Shown here in pieces: positions 11,130 to 21,444 of a stretch of DNA of 64,000 nucleotides. Under the pieces are notes generated by a model. The model saw nothing but the letters and a program-made list of their open reading frames with translations, did no database searches and was not told where the DNA came from. The DNA comes from Actinernus sp. WN-2022 (Eukaryota; Cnidaria; Anthozoa; Actiniaria; Actinernidae), in NCBI GenBank assembly GCA_030867875.1, contig JAOWCC010001501.1:26533036-26597035 (forward strand), given 5' to 3'. Position numbers and translations under genes: made by a program. Position 1 is the stretch's first letter, and every line of letters begins with the position of its first letter.

Positions 11130-12236
11130 AACATAATAAATAATAATAATAATAAATTTATATAGCGCCATATCCACTAACTGCACTATGGCGCTTTACA
11201 TTACTACATTAAAAAATAAAATGAATATTTACAAAAAAGCTTTCCCAAAAAGGTAAGTCTTCAGACTTTTCTTAAAAATTGTAATTGACATGTCAGGCCT
11301 TCTCATATCGATGGGCAGAGCATTCCACAGGCGCGGGGCAGCTACCGCGAAAGCTCTGTCACCATAGGTCCTTTGATTGGACCTGGAAACTGCAAGTAAA
11401 GAGCTATGAGAAGACCTGAGATTACGGTTAGGGATGTATTTCTTTAATAAATCACTGATATAAATAGGAGCTAGGTTATTTAGAGACTTAAAAACTAATA
11501 ACAAAATCTTAAAAACAATACGGTGCTCCACAGGTAGCCAGTGGAGCTCATAAAGTAAAGGCGAAACATGGTCAAATTTAGATAGGCGTTTAACAAGACG
11601 AGCAGCGCAGTTCTGTACAGACTGCAACCTCTGGATCTGATATTTAGGCAGTCCGTACAAAAGGGCGTTCCCGTTGTCTAACCTACACGTTATGAAAGCA
11701 TGTATGAGTGCTATTGTAGACTCTTCAGATAGATAGCTTCTAATTTTAGATATTCTCCTAAGATGGTAAAAAGCTGATTTACATATAGCACTAATGTGCT
11801 TCTCAAAAGTTAAACCATTGTCAAAAACTACACCCAGATTACGAGCAGACGCCGATGACTGTACTACGGAACTACTAATTGTAAGCGAGTTCAGAAGTGG
11901 ACGAGGCCGATAACGAGAACTAATAACTAGCAACTCCGATTTGTCGCTATTAAGCTTAAGCTTATTACTACACATCCATTTGTCTATTTCATTAGCACAG
12001 GCTTCAATTTGGGAAATTACTGATGCCTCCACTTCGCCACCTTGGGAATCGAAAGACAAGTACAACTGAGTATCATCGGCATAAAAGTGAAAACCCATGT
12101 TGTACCTTCTCACGATATCCCCAAGTGGCGAAGTGTAGAGCAGATAGAGTATGGGGCCTAACACGGACCCTTGAGGCACACCACATGCCAATGAGCGATG
12201 TGAAGACCTCTGTCCCCGGATACTAACAAACTGGTA
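11130..12236 (-). mobile_element. 5'-truncated CR1/L2-like LINE with reverse transcriptase C-terminal half
   Basis: A minus-strand frame (11229 to about 12236) starts inside the reverse transcriptase domain. It shows [16 protein letters not shown] (motif B region) and [10 protein letters not shown] (catalytic YADD motif), then the thumb and C-terminal region ending in [11 protein letters not shown]. The ORF stays open to its stop, so the copy is fairly young. Upstream of CGVPQGS the frame meets a stop at about 12237, marking the 5' truncation. The 3' UTR (11130-11228) ends in a (TTA)n tract, typical of CR1/L2-type LINEs. The element encodes self-mobilisation functions only; it is incomplete and cannot be autonomous. 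Confidence 0.85.
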
Positions 12237-12918
12237 TCAATTTCTAAGATAACATAACTCCGGGGGTTGGCAGGTATGGAAATGCTAAGATCAGGTCCTC
12301 TTTATACGAAAACTTTGGACAGAAGTGTGGCATTTGACTTTTTTCGAGATTCCCAACTCTGGGGAAAGAAAATCAAATTGCCTCACCTGGGGCAACGAAA
12401 TTCCTCCTTAAACTATATATATACAGCTGAGACAATGAGGGAACTGGAGGTGACCCCAAATAAAACAGATGAAAACGCATTTTTGAAATTCATACCATCC
12501 AACATCGAAGATGGCGACTCGGGAAACAAGAGACTAGGACACAGTCCTCAAGCGGTCGAATTCAAATGTCCACATCCTGCAGGGGCAAAGCTTGTAATCA
12601 AAATCCCCAGGGTGGGAAAGCCAAGATTGATCAAATGCCGCACATCTGCCCGAGACTCTATCCCATATCACACGAGTGGACATTCAAATTAACCAATTTG
12701 TCTTACTTATAGAAAGAAATAACATTTTACCGAGTTTACTGAGTTTGTAGGAGCTTTACTGTCTGCTTTATTGCCACTTGCATACGTGGGATATGTGATT
12801 TATCGCATCGGTTTTGGGTATGGCATACGATAATCAAGGTTAAACTGCCCAGGATTACGTATATAGATAATGACTACAAGCAGGAGAAAGCGAAGGTTTT
12901 TGAAATATTTTTTTATAT
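12237..12918. other. no recognised gene
   Basis: One 141-codon plus-strand frame (12267-12692) is open but matches nothing I recognise and lacks splice or homology support, so it is not called. The rest appears to be unassigned repeat-flanking DNA. Confidence 0.35.
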
Positions 12919-13310
12919 TTAAGGCGTTTCTCCGTCGCCCGACCGACCCATTTTTTTGTCTCTGAACATTTCCTTTCCTGCTCTAACCACTCTAACACTG
13001 ACATGCAACTTATTCCCTTAGAAATAATTTACTCTCCACGAGACTCTATTCGTAAAGCCAGAGAGTCATTCCTTATCGACTTAGCTAAAACTCTTGAACC
13101 ACTCGGAATGAATAAGCGTGATGAAACTTAATATGTATTTTTTTTTCGCGGGTTATTCTATTTACGTCATTTCCTTTTTCCTCTCATATGTTGTGTAATA
13201 ACTTTTTATATTTTTACTTACCATTGTGAAATATTATTCACTTGTAAGATCTAGTGACCTGAAAAAGGCTGGTTTGGCCAGCCGAAATATTGTTAAATTA
13301 TCAATAACAT
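12919..13310 (+). mobile_element. Penelope-like element 3' end (GIY-YIG C-terminus plus 3' UTR)
   Basis: A plus-strand frame 12919-13131 ends the ORF of a Penelope-like retroelement. EHFLSCSNHSNTDMQLI resembles the HF..GHS..DM signature, followed by RKARESFLIDLAKTLEP and LGMNKRDET, the GIY-YIG endonuclease C-terminus (RE..LI..L...P.GLN). The 3' UTR continues to CTGGTTTGGCCAGCCGAAAT at about 13270. Everything upstream (reverse transcriptase) is missing. A second copy of the UTR is at 14530-14705. Confidence 0.75.
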
Positions 13311-13439
13311 ATACGTTGTTTGATCAGCTTCTGTAGTCCTTGGACTTGTTCACTTAATTGATTTTGCCGCCATTTTGAATTTTGAATTGATTTACTTAGT
13401 TAATTAGTCTATCATTGTTCGCCTCCATTCGGAAAGTGC

Positions 13440-14525
13440 TCTCTGAAATTTTAGCCCCCGTTTCAGTTTTCCAAACATTTGTCTGTAAACTGATTTTCCT
13501 TTGACTCGTTGTTACACTCGTTCTCAATAACACGTGCAGGTTCGAAACGAAACTCCTGACTTCGAAGTCGTTTCTGGTGGATGTCAATCAAACGGTTTCC
13601 ATGGAGTTTGAAGTGAACCGTTGTGTGAGTAAGTCGGGAAACTAGCATTTTATAAACATGGCAAAGTCTTTCCCAAAGTCGCTTAGATGGAGAGTAATCA
13701 TGCTTAGAGCCAAGGGTTTGCAAAATAGGGAAATCACATAAACTTTGTGTGAGCGAGCGGTTTGTGTATAACTGATAAAAATAGGGAAATCGCATAAACT
13801 TTGTGTGAGCGAGCGGTTTGTGTATAAGATCAAAATAGGGAAATCGCATAAACTTTGTGTGAGCGAGCGGTTTGTGTATAAGATCAAAATAGGGAAATCA
13901 CATAAACTTTATGTGTGAGCGAGCGGTTTGTGTATAAGATATCAAAATAGGGAAATCACATAAACTTTGTGTGAGCGAGCGGTTTGTGTATAAGAAATCT
14001 GATTGTTTATATAGCTTCAAAGGTTTTGGAAAAAGAATTACAGTTATTTTTATTCATCCAGTTGCAGATATGCTCCTTATAAGAGGTTTTATCGAGCAAT
14101 ACCATCGAGCTCTACCTCGACGAGCTCCAGGCATGGATACAACATTCGACAGGGCAATTTTTTTTTTGAAACTCTCAGGACATGGATTATCGGCAATGCT
14201 CTCCACTCTCGACTGACATTTCGGTGAGGAATTCCGAAGCAAAAAACAATCGTTTTTCGGCTTAGTATCCGCCATTTCTCTACCTATGTTGCCTCAAATT
14301 ACTTACGATTTCGTTGACCTCTTACACTATTTATGTTTCCTCCACATCTGGGAGTTGTATGGCGGCGTTTTATTTAGCATGCAGACCAGTGTTGCCATAG
14401 AAATATAGTTGAGTGACATCCACCAAATTGACGTTTTCCGTTGGAAATTCAATTTCGAACCTGCACGTGTTATTGAGAACGAGTGTAATAATACAGACAA
14501 ATGTATGGAAAACTTAAAACACGGC
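13440..14525. mobile_element. TIR-flanked block carrying a minisatellite
   Basis: ACACTCGTTCTCAATAACAC and GTGCAGGTTCGAAA at about 13510-13550 recur inverted at about 14450-14495, with mirrored CATTTGTCTGT sequences outside. Arms are about 100-130 bp. The inner region has no convincing gene. It may be a non-autonomous DNA element that sits between two Penelope 3' ends. Confidence 0.5.
13722..13993. repeat. minisatellite, five ~54-bp units
   Basis: Units read AAAATAGGGAAATCRCATAA, then ACTTTGTGTGAGCGAGCGGT, then TTGTGTATAAGATC, repeated five times with very little divergence, so the array is recent or homogenised. Translations in all frames are open, which explains the overlapping frames here. 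Confidence 0.9.
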
Positions 14526-14529
14526 TGCA

Positions 14530-14705
14530 CGCTTGTATTTATTTTCCCGTGGGTTATTCTATTTACGTCATATCCTTTTTCCTCTCATATGTTGTGTAAT
14601 AACTTTTTATATTTTTACTTACCATTGTGAAATATTATTCACTTGTAAGATCTAGTGACCTGAAGAAGGCTGGTTTGGCCAGCCGAAATATTGTTAAATT
14701 ATCAA
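14530..14705 (+). repeat. Penelope-like 3' UTR, second copy
   Basis: Near-identical to 13135-13310, including AGATCTAGTGACCTGAAGAA and GGCTGGTTTGGCCAGCCGAA. No coding part is retained. Confidence 0.75.
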
Positions 14706-14733
14706 TATATACGTCAGTTTGATCAGCTACAAC

Positions 14734-14950
14734 CTCCCCGGGAGGGGGGGGGGGGTACTCCTGTTTGTGACGTATTATATATGTGCCGCCCGGGTGGGTC
14801 AGGGTTTTGAGCTCAGTTTGGGCAGGTAGGGTCAGGGTTTTGACCTGATTTGGGCAGATCAGGATAAGGATTTGAGTATATTTTGGGTGCAGTCAGGGTC
14901 GGGGTTCAGTATTTTTTAGGCAGTTCATTTTTTTTAGCTACTATGTCTAT
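14734..14950. repeat. GGGTCAGGGTTTTGA-type repeat with G-tract
   Basis: After a 12-G run there are degenerate repeats of GGGTCAGGGTTTTGA and TTTGGGCAG. No coding potential; repeat family not identified. The G-rich strand could form unusual structure. Confidence 0.45.
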
Positions 14951-15149
14951 GTCAAAAAAAGACATTCTGTTGCCGCATTTTGATCGCCTGCCCACATGCA
15001 AACACTGAGGTTCCCATACATCGTGACGCCGCTAATTCGTACTTCAGTACAAGTTTATCTATGTACTTCATCTGCTGATTTGTTTACCCAATGCCACGTC
15101 CCGACTTGAAATGTTCCGTATTTTGCATGAAATCCCGGTACGCGGTATA

Positions 15150-15792
15150 CCGGCCAGGATATATATCCGACCGTGTTTTGAAAACAATTTAAAGAAGGGG
15201 CAATCAGGACAACGAAAGGTCAGTAAATCGATTTTAATGTACAAAGTGTTACATAATGAAGCTCCTGAATATCTGACCTCGAGGTTTATCAATCGGACTG
15301 ATGTCGCGTCATACAGCTTGAGAAACACAGATGGCAAGCTGGCAGTGCCGCTCCCCCGTACCGACTTTTACAAAAGGAGTTTGGGTTATAGTGGGGCGGT
15401 ACTGTGGAATAGCTTGCCATCAGACCTTAGACAGACGTCATCACTGACAACTTTTAAATCTCAAATACGCTGCCATGATTTTTCGGAGTGAGCACTTAAA
15501 GACACGGCGTCCTTGTAAAGCAGGGAAATTTTATTTATTTTTAGTTTTTATCATATTATAGTACATGATTTTTCGGAGTGAGCACTTAAAGACACGGCGT
15601 CCTTGTAAAGCAGGGAAATTTTATTAATTTTTAGTTTTTATCATATTATAGTAGTAATAGTAATTATTTATATTAGCTATAGTCATTAGTATATTTAGAT
15701 ACCATAGTATATAGCCATTTCCATAATTGTATTTTATCACTCCTGAAGGACCTACCGTGTATAAATAAAGTTATCTTATCTTATCTTATCTA
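15150..15792 (+). mobile_element. LINE 3' fragment (reverse transcriptase C-terminus) with TTATC tail
   Basis: The plus-strand frame ending at 15491 carries LMYKVLHNEAPEYL, SYSLRNTDGKLAVPLPRTD and GAVLWNSLPSDLRQTSSL, the typical C-terminal tail of animal non-LTR reverse transcriptases. The 3' UTR contains an 87-bp tandem duplication (15475-15562 and 15563-15650, landmark GAGTGAGCACTTAAAGACAC) and ends in a (TTATC)n tract at about 15770-15792, like a target-primed insertion end. Confidence 0.75.
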
Positions 15793-16476
15793 GCTTTTCT
15801 GTAGTCCTTGGACTTGTTCACTTAATAATTTTGCCGCCATTTTGAATTTTGAATTGATTTACATAGTTAATTAGTCTATCATTGTCCGCCTCCATTCGGA
15901 AAGTGCTCTCTAAAATTTTAGCCCACCTCCCCTCAATTTTAGATCCCCCCCCCCCCCCCCCCCGTTTCAGTTTTCCATACATTTGTCTATAAACTGATTT
16001 TCCTTTGACTCGTTGTTAATAATACAGACAAATGTATGGAAAACTGAAAACACGACTGCACGCTTTCCAGCACAGCTACATCCCTCAAATTTATTTTACC
16101 GGCACCCTTTGGAGAACGGTTTCCTGGCGGGTCCATTTATTTTTTATTCAAAATTGGTTTATTAATTTAAATTTTTGTTTCTGTTGCATGTACAGCATGA
16201 AAATAACAAATGTGGATTGAATTTCCGTTCTGGTAAAGGGGCTGTGTCACGGTAATAGACTTTAAATTCGCGTTCCGGGCCGGGAAAAGCTATTTCCACA
16301 GATTTCGATATGAACTAGCGAACCTCTCGGCCATGTGGGATGCTTAAAATGAAAGCAAATATGCAAAAATGACTAACAAACTGTATATAAACGGGAAAAT
16401 ACTGAAAACCCTTTCAATCAAGCATGCATCGAGGGAGGGAAGTTTAACTGTTTGTATCCAATTAACAGCCACCAAC
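15793..16476. repeat. repeat block related to 13330-13510, then host DNA up to the Polinton
   Basis: TGTAGTCCTTGGACTTGTTC, TTTTGCCGCCATTTTGAATT and CATTCGGAAAGTGCTCTC recur from 13330-13445, followed by a C-tract at about 15945-15963. From 16060 to 16476 nothing was recognised. Confidence 0.5.
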
Positions 16477-16481
16477 CGAGC
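16477..16481. repeat. target site duplication, left copy (CGAGC)
   Basis: CGAGC directly precedes the left TIR and recurs directly after the right TIR at 33586-33590. Polintons usually give 6 bp; the sixth base differs (A or T depending on which side is counted). Confidence 0.75.
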
Positions 16482-16677
16482 AGTAGTATAGGCGGAGTTA
16501 AAATTATACCACTTTTTCTTGCACAACAAAACTCAAAAAGTGAATTCGGAAAGCCACTTTTTGAGTTTTCTTGCACAACAAAAAGTTGTATAATTTTAAC
16601 TCCGCCTATACTACTAGGGGGTACTAAGGGTCATTCAAAGTGTCACTAGACATTCTTACACATAAAATCCAACTTGA
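16482..16677. repeat. left terminal inverted repeat, itself a 134-bp imperfect palindrome
   Basis: The outer end reads AGTAGTATAGGCGGAGTTAA. It matches the right end reverse-complemented to about CTTGA at 16677. The first 134 bp (16482-16615) form two 61-bp arms around a 12-bp spacer; the 10-bp core CTTGCACAAC lies in the same orientation in both arms (16518-16527, 16570-16579). Confidence 0.95.
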
Positions 16678-16784
16678 TAATCCTATTAGAGATATGATTA
16701 CATATAGTTATATCGACATCGATTGCTCTGCAACAGCCTTACACCTAGAAATCCAAATTCGAGTATCTGTTAAAGCTATCCTAA

Positions 16785-16807
16785 CATATAGTTATATCGA
16801 AGGGAGA
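16785..16807 (+). promoter_or_regulatory. polymerase promoter and leader
   Basis: ACATATAGTTATATCGAAGG then GAGA stands immediately before the ATG at 16808. The right-end gene has the almost identical leader TTATATCGAAGAGAGAATGG on the opposite strand (about 33336-33357). A related ACATATAGTTATATCGACAT occurs about 90 bp further upstream at about 16700. Confidence 0.65.
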
Positions 16808-19800
16808 ATGGCGAGACTGCGTAGTGAGCCACTTCCACGAAGTCTAGCTCGAGAGGCAGGTGCTATTCTCGATGAGAGAGATGGAATGCTCGAGGGAGTG
16901 GAGATAGGCCGCCGTACTATTCGATGGCGCTTCTTCCAAGGTGAGGCAGGAGATTTAACCCCTAGGATCATGGAAAAGTTAGTTGCAAAGGTAACCACCA
17001 GCTTCTACCTACGCTACAGCTACACCTATCGCATTCGCAATGTCAATGACGGACGCGTGATACTATTCTCCAAGACTGTCCCAGGCTCTCCATGGGTGAA
17101 CATCCTAGAAGATGCAGAAGAGTGGATCAATAGCAAGGAGACAGCTCGTTTGAATCCCGACAACATCAAGCGACCAAATACCCAATGGGTCTTCGTACGT
17201 TGGATCTACGTAGACGTTAAGGTCGTGATAGATCGTCAGCTTTTGTTGGGAACAGGTCCACTGCCCCAATGGCTTCGCCATAAGAAAGGAATGCTTGCCC
17301 TTGATCGATATGGCGACAACCTATGTCTTTGGCGCTGCCTTGCCATGCATGAAGGAGCAAGAGTAGATAGGTGTTGCGTCAAAGCTCGAAAACTTGCCGA
17401 GGACTTCTATCGCCTGACAGCGCCCACACAAGACGTTCCCAGAACTTCCATAGACCAGCTGGAGGAAGTCGAGTTGCACTTTGGAATCGGTATTCGGGTG
17501 TACGAACCTACGGAGGACGGCGCTTGGCATCTGATGCGACATGCAGCTCACTACAAGCATACGATGACGATTGGGATATACGAAGGACATGCTTTCTACA
17601 TCAAGAACATCAACAAGCTAGGGAGTGTCTACGTATGCAACGATTGTAAGCAACGGTTCACAAACGCCTCGAACCTCCAACGCCATGCAGATCGTTGTAG
17701 GCGTGGCGAAACGAAGATTGTTTGCCCCGGAAAAGTGATCAAGGCACCTCAGTCGGCATACCAAAAAGCCTTCTGGCCAGAGAGCACAGCCAGCAAAGTC
17801 GCTCTATGCTGGTTGGAACGCGAAACCGAAAGGATTGGGCAACACATTCATCATGCAGCTTGTGGGCATGGTGGAGAGCATTGGATCGAAGGAGCGCCAG
17901 TCGACGGCTACGAACCTCTTTCGAAAACCATCTTCCAATTTCATGGATGCTATTTCCATGGCTGCCCGAAATGCTTCCCTAGGGAAAGGAGGCTCTATCT
18001 CAAGACCTGCGAAAGAACGGCAAAGCTACAAGGAGCTGGTTATACAGTAGTGGAAGCTTGGGGCTGCTCCACAAAGAAGAAGAACAAACCGGTTCCCACA
18101 CCAACGCAAACTGTCTACCCACACTTCATAGTTTACGATTTCGAAGCCTATCTCGATACAACGAAAGGAAGACAACCAACAGACCACCTGACCATCGAAA
18201 ACGTCCATGTCCCAATAGCAGTATCAATTGCCGACACGTACGATCGAACGCCAACCCACATCTGTCGACGCAATCCAAAAGAACTCATCGAAGCCTTCGT
18301 CGAAGAACTCCAGCAAAGAGCAGAGACAATTCAAGTAGCTATGGCAAGATGGTACAGGCTAGATACACTCAAATTCTCCTTCGACACCCTACCAAAGGGA
18401 CAACAAGCGAAGATCGATGAATGGATCGGTCAAGTTCCAGTATTGGGATTCAACTCTGGAAGGTACGATCTCAATCTGATCAGGGAGCACTTCGTAGGAA
18501 CCATTGCCGACACCTGTACAAAAGTCCGGGTGGCAAAGAAAGCCAACACCACTATGTTTCTCTTGACTCCCGATTTTCGTTTCCTCGATGTGATGAACTA
18601 CCTTGGACCAGGTACTTCCTACGAACGTTGGATCACTGCCTATGGATGCGAGTTGCAAAAGAGTTTCTTCCCATATGAGTGGTTCGACTCTCCCGACAAG
18701 TTGGATCACGTTGGATTACCAGACTATCCAGAGTGGGGTTCGAAGTTGAAAAGAGAACACCTACTATCTAGGTCAGAGTTCGAAGACTGTAAGCGCACCT
18801 TTCTCGACAAAGGAATGGAAACCTTTGCAGACTGGCTACGATACTACAACAACCTAGACGTAGTTCCATTCCTAGAGGCACTCGAAAAGATGCGAGATTT
18901 CTATCACGAGAAAGGAGTAGACATGCTGAAAGACGCAGTGTCCATTCCAGGAGTCTCACTACAGTTCCTGCTTCGAGGTAGTGTAGAAAGGGGAGCTGAG
19001 ATGTACGCTCCAAGTAAGGAAGCCTACCACATGCTGAAAGACGCTGTCGTGGGAGGTCCAAGCATAGTGTTCACCAGACTCCACGAAGCGGGAAAAACTA
19101 AGATTCGTAGTCATCAGGGAGGAAATAAGATTTGTCGTAAGATTCTTGGATACGATGCCAACGCCCTATATCTTTCCACGATGGAATTCGAAATGCCTTG
19201 TGGAAAAGAAGAGGTCATTCACTACGATGAGCCAGGTCTAGAAGCCGAAGGATTTGTCGAATGTCTACAAAATGGTTCGTGGTTTGGATATGCAGAAGTA
19301 GACATTGAGATACCAAAGAAATTGTGGAAGAAATTTGAGGAGATGCCACCCTTCTTCTACAACAAGAAAATCCCCAAGAAAGCAATTCCTCCACAAATGT
19401 TGGCCTACCTCACAAAGACAGGTAGAAAGCTCAGCGAGGAAACAAAGCTAGTTGGGAGTCTCTCTGGAAAGAAGTTGCTCCTCTATGAGCCTCTATTACG
19501 TTGGTATGTAGATCATGGCGCAGTGATCACTGCTGTCTACCGTACAATAGAATACGAACCCAAAGAAATCTTCGGTTGGTTCGTAGACCAGGTCACCGAG
19601 GCACGTCGTATGGGAGATGAAGACAAAGGTGAGGCTTTGCTGGCAGATGTGTTCAAGCTGCTAGGAAACAGCGCTTATGGAAAGTTGCTCGAAGACTTGG
19701 GACGCCAAACAAAGGTCACCTATACAAAAGATGAGAAGATTGTGGACAAAGCCTTGCGAAGTGTTTGGTTCGAAGACCTGGAAGAGATTGGCGAGGCATA

Positions 19801-19814
19801 CGAACTCGAGAGTA
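16808..19814 (+). pseudogene. polB: protein-primed-type family B DNA polymerase, N-terminal part (interrupted)
   Basis: Replicates the element. From the ATG at 16808 (chosen because the TATAGTTATA leader ends there; the frame is open further up, into the TIR) the order is as follows. An OTU-like segment lies at residues 166-262 (GDNLCLWRCLA and GHAFYIKNI). A C2HC zinc finger lies at about 274-297 (CNDCKQRF...HADRC). A Vsr/PD-D/ExK-like endonuclease segment lies at about 357-389 (VDGYEPLSKTIFQFHGCYFH). Next come exonuclease motifs I (YDFEAY, ~443), II (FNSGRYDLNL, ~547) and III (YNNLD, ~679), then polymerase motifs A (YDANALYLS, ~781) and B (KLLGNSAYGK, ~951). The frame runs into a 1043-bp insertion at 19815 and stops at 19828 before motif C. 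The C-terminal part resumes at 20860. Without motif C this half cannot polymerise. Confidence 0.93.
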
Positions 19815-20857
19815 CACGTCGGGCATAAAGTACGTCAAAATCGGCATCAGTGAGCGTGGACAAATAATTAAAATTAACACCATTTCTTTACTTATAGTCT
19901 CAATTTGAAGAAATGTTGGTGACTTGTTAACAAAATGAAACTACATATTTTAGGTGTTTTATGTTAGTATGATGACGTTGTTGTGACGTCATAAGTGATG
20001 CTTCCTTTTTTGGTAAAATTCCCCCTTTAATAGATGTTACAAACAGACTACACCATCAAAGAGCCTTCATGACACACATTCCTTTGGCGCAAATTTGAAC
20101 GTTCTACGACTATTATAGGAAAAGTTATAGAGGACTGACTGTTGCTATGACGTCACATTTAGTGACGTCAGGTGTCATACCTAAATCAAGCTGCCTATTG
20201 TTAAAAAATCAAGAAAATAAATTAATGTGGGTTTTGAGTGCCAGACTAGCGCATTTCATCACTAAAATTCGAAAATCACTCAAAGGATTTTTTTCTAAGG
20301 GCATGTATAAAAAAGTATGACGTCATAATGACGTTGCCCAAAATATGACTTCAATTTTAAGCCGGTTATGGACAAAAAATCAAAATTCAAAAAACATACG
20401 ATTTTAGCCACCAACGTGTTTTATGATTGGACAAAATGTCATGCAACAATATTTACAACTCTAAAAATTGAATGAAGCGATGTTTTCATAAATGCTTTTG
20501 TGGTGTTTATTTCCCGCCAAATTTTTGGCGGAAAAATGGACAAAATTCAAACTTTCATAACTTTTGATTTCCTTAACCAATCGACATCGGGTTTTCGATT
20601 CCTTCATTCTCATCACGAGTAGATTTTAACAACATACGACATTTCGTTTTTAGAGATAATGAACATTTGCAAGAAACGTATTACAAATTGATAAATGACG
20701 TCATTGTGACGTCACGATGGTAGTAACATAGCTTAAAAAATCAGATTATATTCATTTTTCGATTCTACATCCTTCTACCAAAATTCAATCGTCTGCATTG
20801 AAAACTTTTTAAAATATAGGACTGATGCCGTTTTTATGGTCGTTTGTGCCCACCGTG
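19815..20857. mobile_element. non-autonomous CACTA/CMC-like DNA transposon inserted in the polymerase gene
   Basis: Begins CACGTCGGGCATAAA and ends (reversed) CACGGTGGGCACAAA, with 28 of 37 terminal bases matching and a perfect CGGCATCAGT at the inner end of each TIR. GTA is duplicated at 19812-19814 and 20858-20860. CAC termini and a 3-bp duplication point to the CACTA/Mirage/Chapaev group. No ORF above 60 codons. Six perfect TGACGTCA palindromes lie inside (19984, 20148, 20163, 20318, 20696, 20707), resembling the subterminal transposase-binding repeats of CACTA elements. Removing it would leave the polymerase frame aligned, so the insertion is younger than the integrated virus. Confidence 0.85.
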
Positions 20858-21444
20858 GTAGGAAGGACCAGATCCGAATCAAACGCCCTTTCCAAGTAGG
20901 TATCGCTGTGTACCAGCTCGCAAAGCTGCGTATGCTTGCGTTCTACTACGACTTCCTCGACAAGTACATCGATCGCAAGGACTTCGAATACATCCAGATG
21001 GACACGGACAGTGCGTACATTGCCATCTCAGGAAATAGCCTCGATGAGGTTGTAAGATCAGACCTACGAGAGGATTTCGAAGCCGAAAGGAAGGAATGGC
21101 TAGCTTGGGACAAGTGGAGCAGTCGTACCCCAGGACTCTTCAAACTCGAATTCGAAGGACAGCGCGCCATTGCCCTATGCTCGAAAGCCTACTACGTCGA
21201 TACGGGTGGCAGCAAGAAGTATTCCGTCAAAGGTATGTCTAGGCGGCACAACGACATTTCGTGGGATCGATTCAAAGCAGCCCTCCAGGGTGATATCGAC
21301 GTGGCGGAAAACCGAGGCTTCCGACTATCGCCAGAAGGTATAGCAACCTACAAACAACGGAAGCTTGGGCTATCGGCTTACTATGACAAAAGACGCGTTC
21401 TTCCCGATGGAATCCACACCGAGCCAATAGAGTACGCTGTCTAG
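20858..21444 (+). pseudogene. polB: family B DNA polymerase, C-terminal part (motif C)
   Basis: Continues the polymerase after the CACTA-like insertion, in the frame the first half would need across a single GTA. It has the conserved helix PFQVGIAVYQLAKLRMLAFY, motif C (YIQMDTDSAYIAI, codons near 21001-21012) and the thumb-region lysine stretch KKYSVKGMSRRHND. It ends at 21444. Its TAG stop overlaps the TAG stop of the convergent integrase in a shared CTAG. Whether the insertion is ever removed (by excision or splicing) cannot be told. Confidence 0.92.

Noticed and set aside
12267..12692. 141-codon plus-strand frame
   Set aside because: No motif, homology or splice context recognised; likely chance.
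13463..13887. Repetitive frames (CDFPIL, NRSLTQSL units)
   Set aside because: They are translations of the 54-bp minisatellite.
13722..13993. CRISPR-like array
   Set aside because: Units are contiguous without unique spacers and the genome is eukaryotic; a minisatellite.
16640..16807. Polymerase frame open 56 codons upstream of 16808, into the left TIR
   Set aside because: The TATAGTTATA leader ends at 16808, the upstream part is inside or next to the TIR, and the right-end gene has the same leader followed by its ATG.
17371..19061. Several open frames overlapping the polymerase
   Set aside because: All lie antisense or in other frames of a well-supported coding region.
19829..20835. Intron in the polymerase gene
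   Set aside because: No GT-AG ends, but inverted termini and a 3-bp duplication; a transposon insertion explains it.
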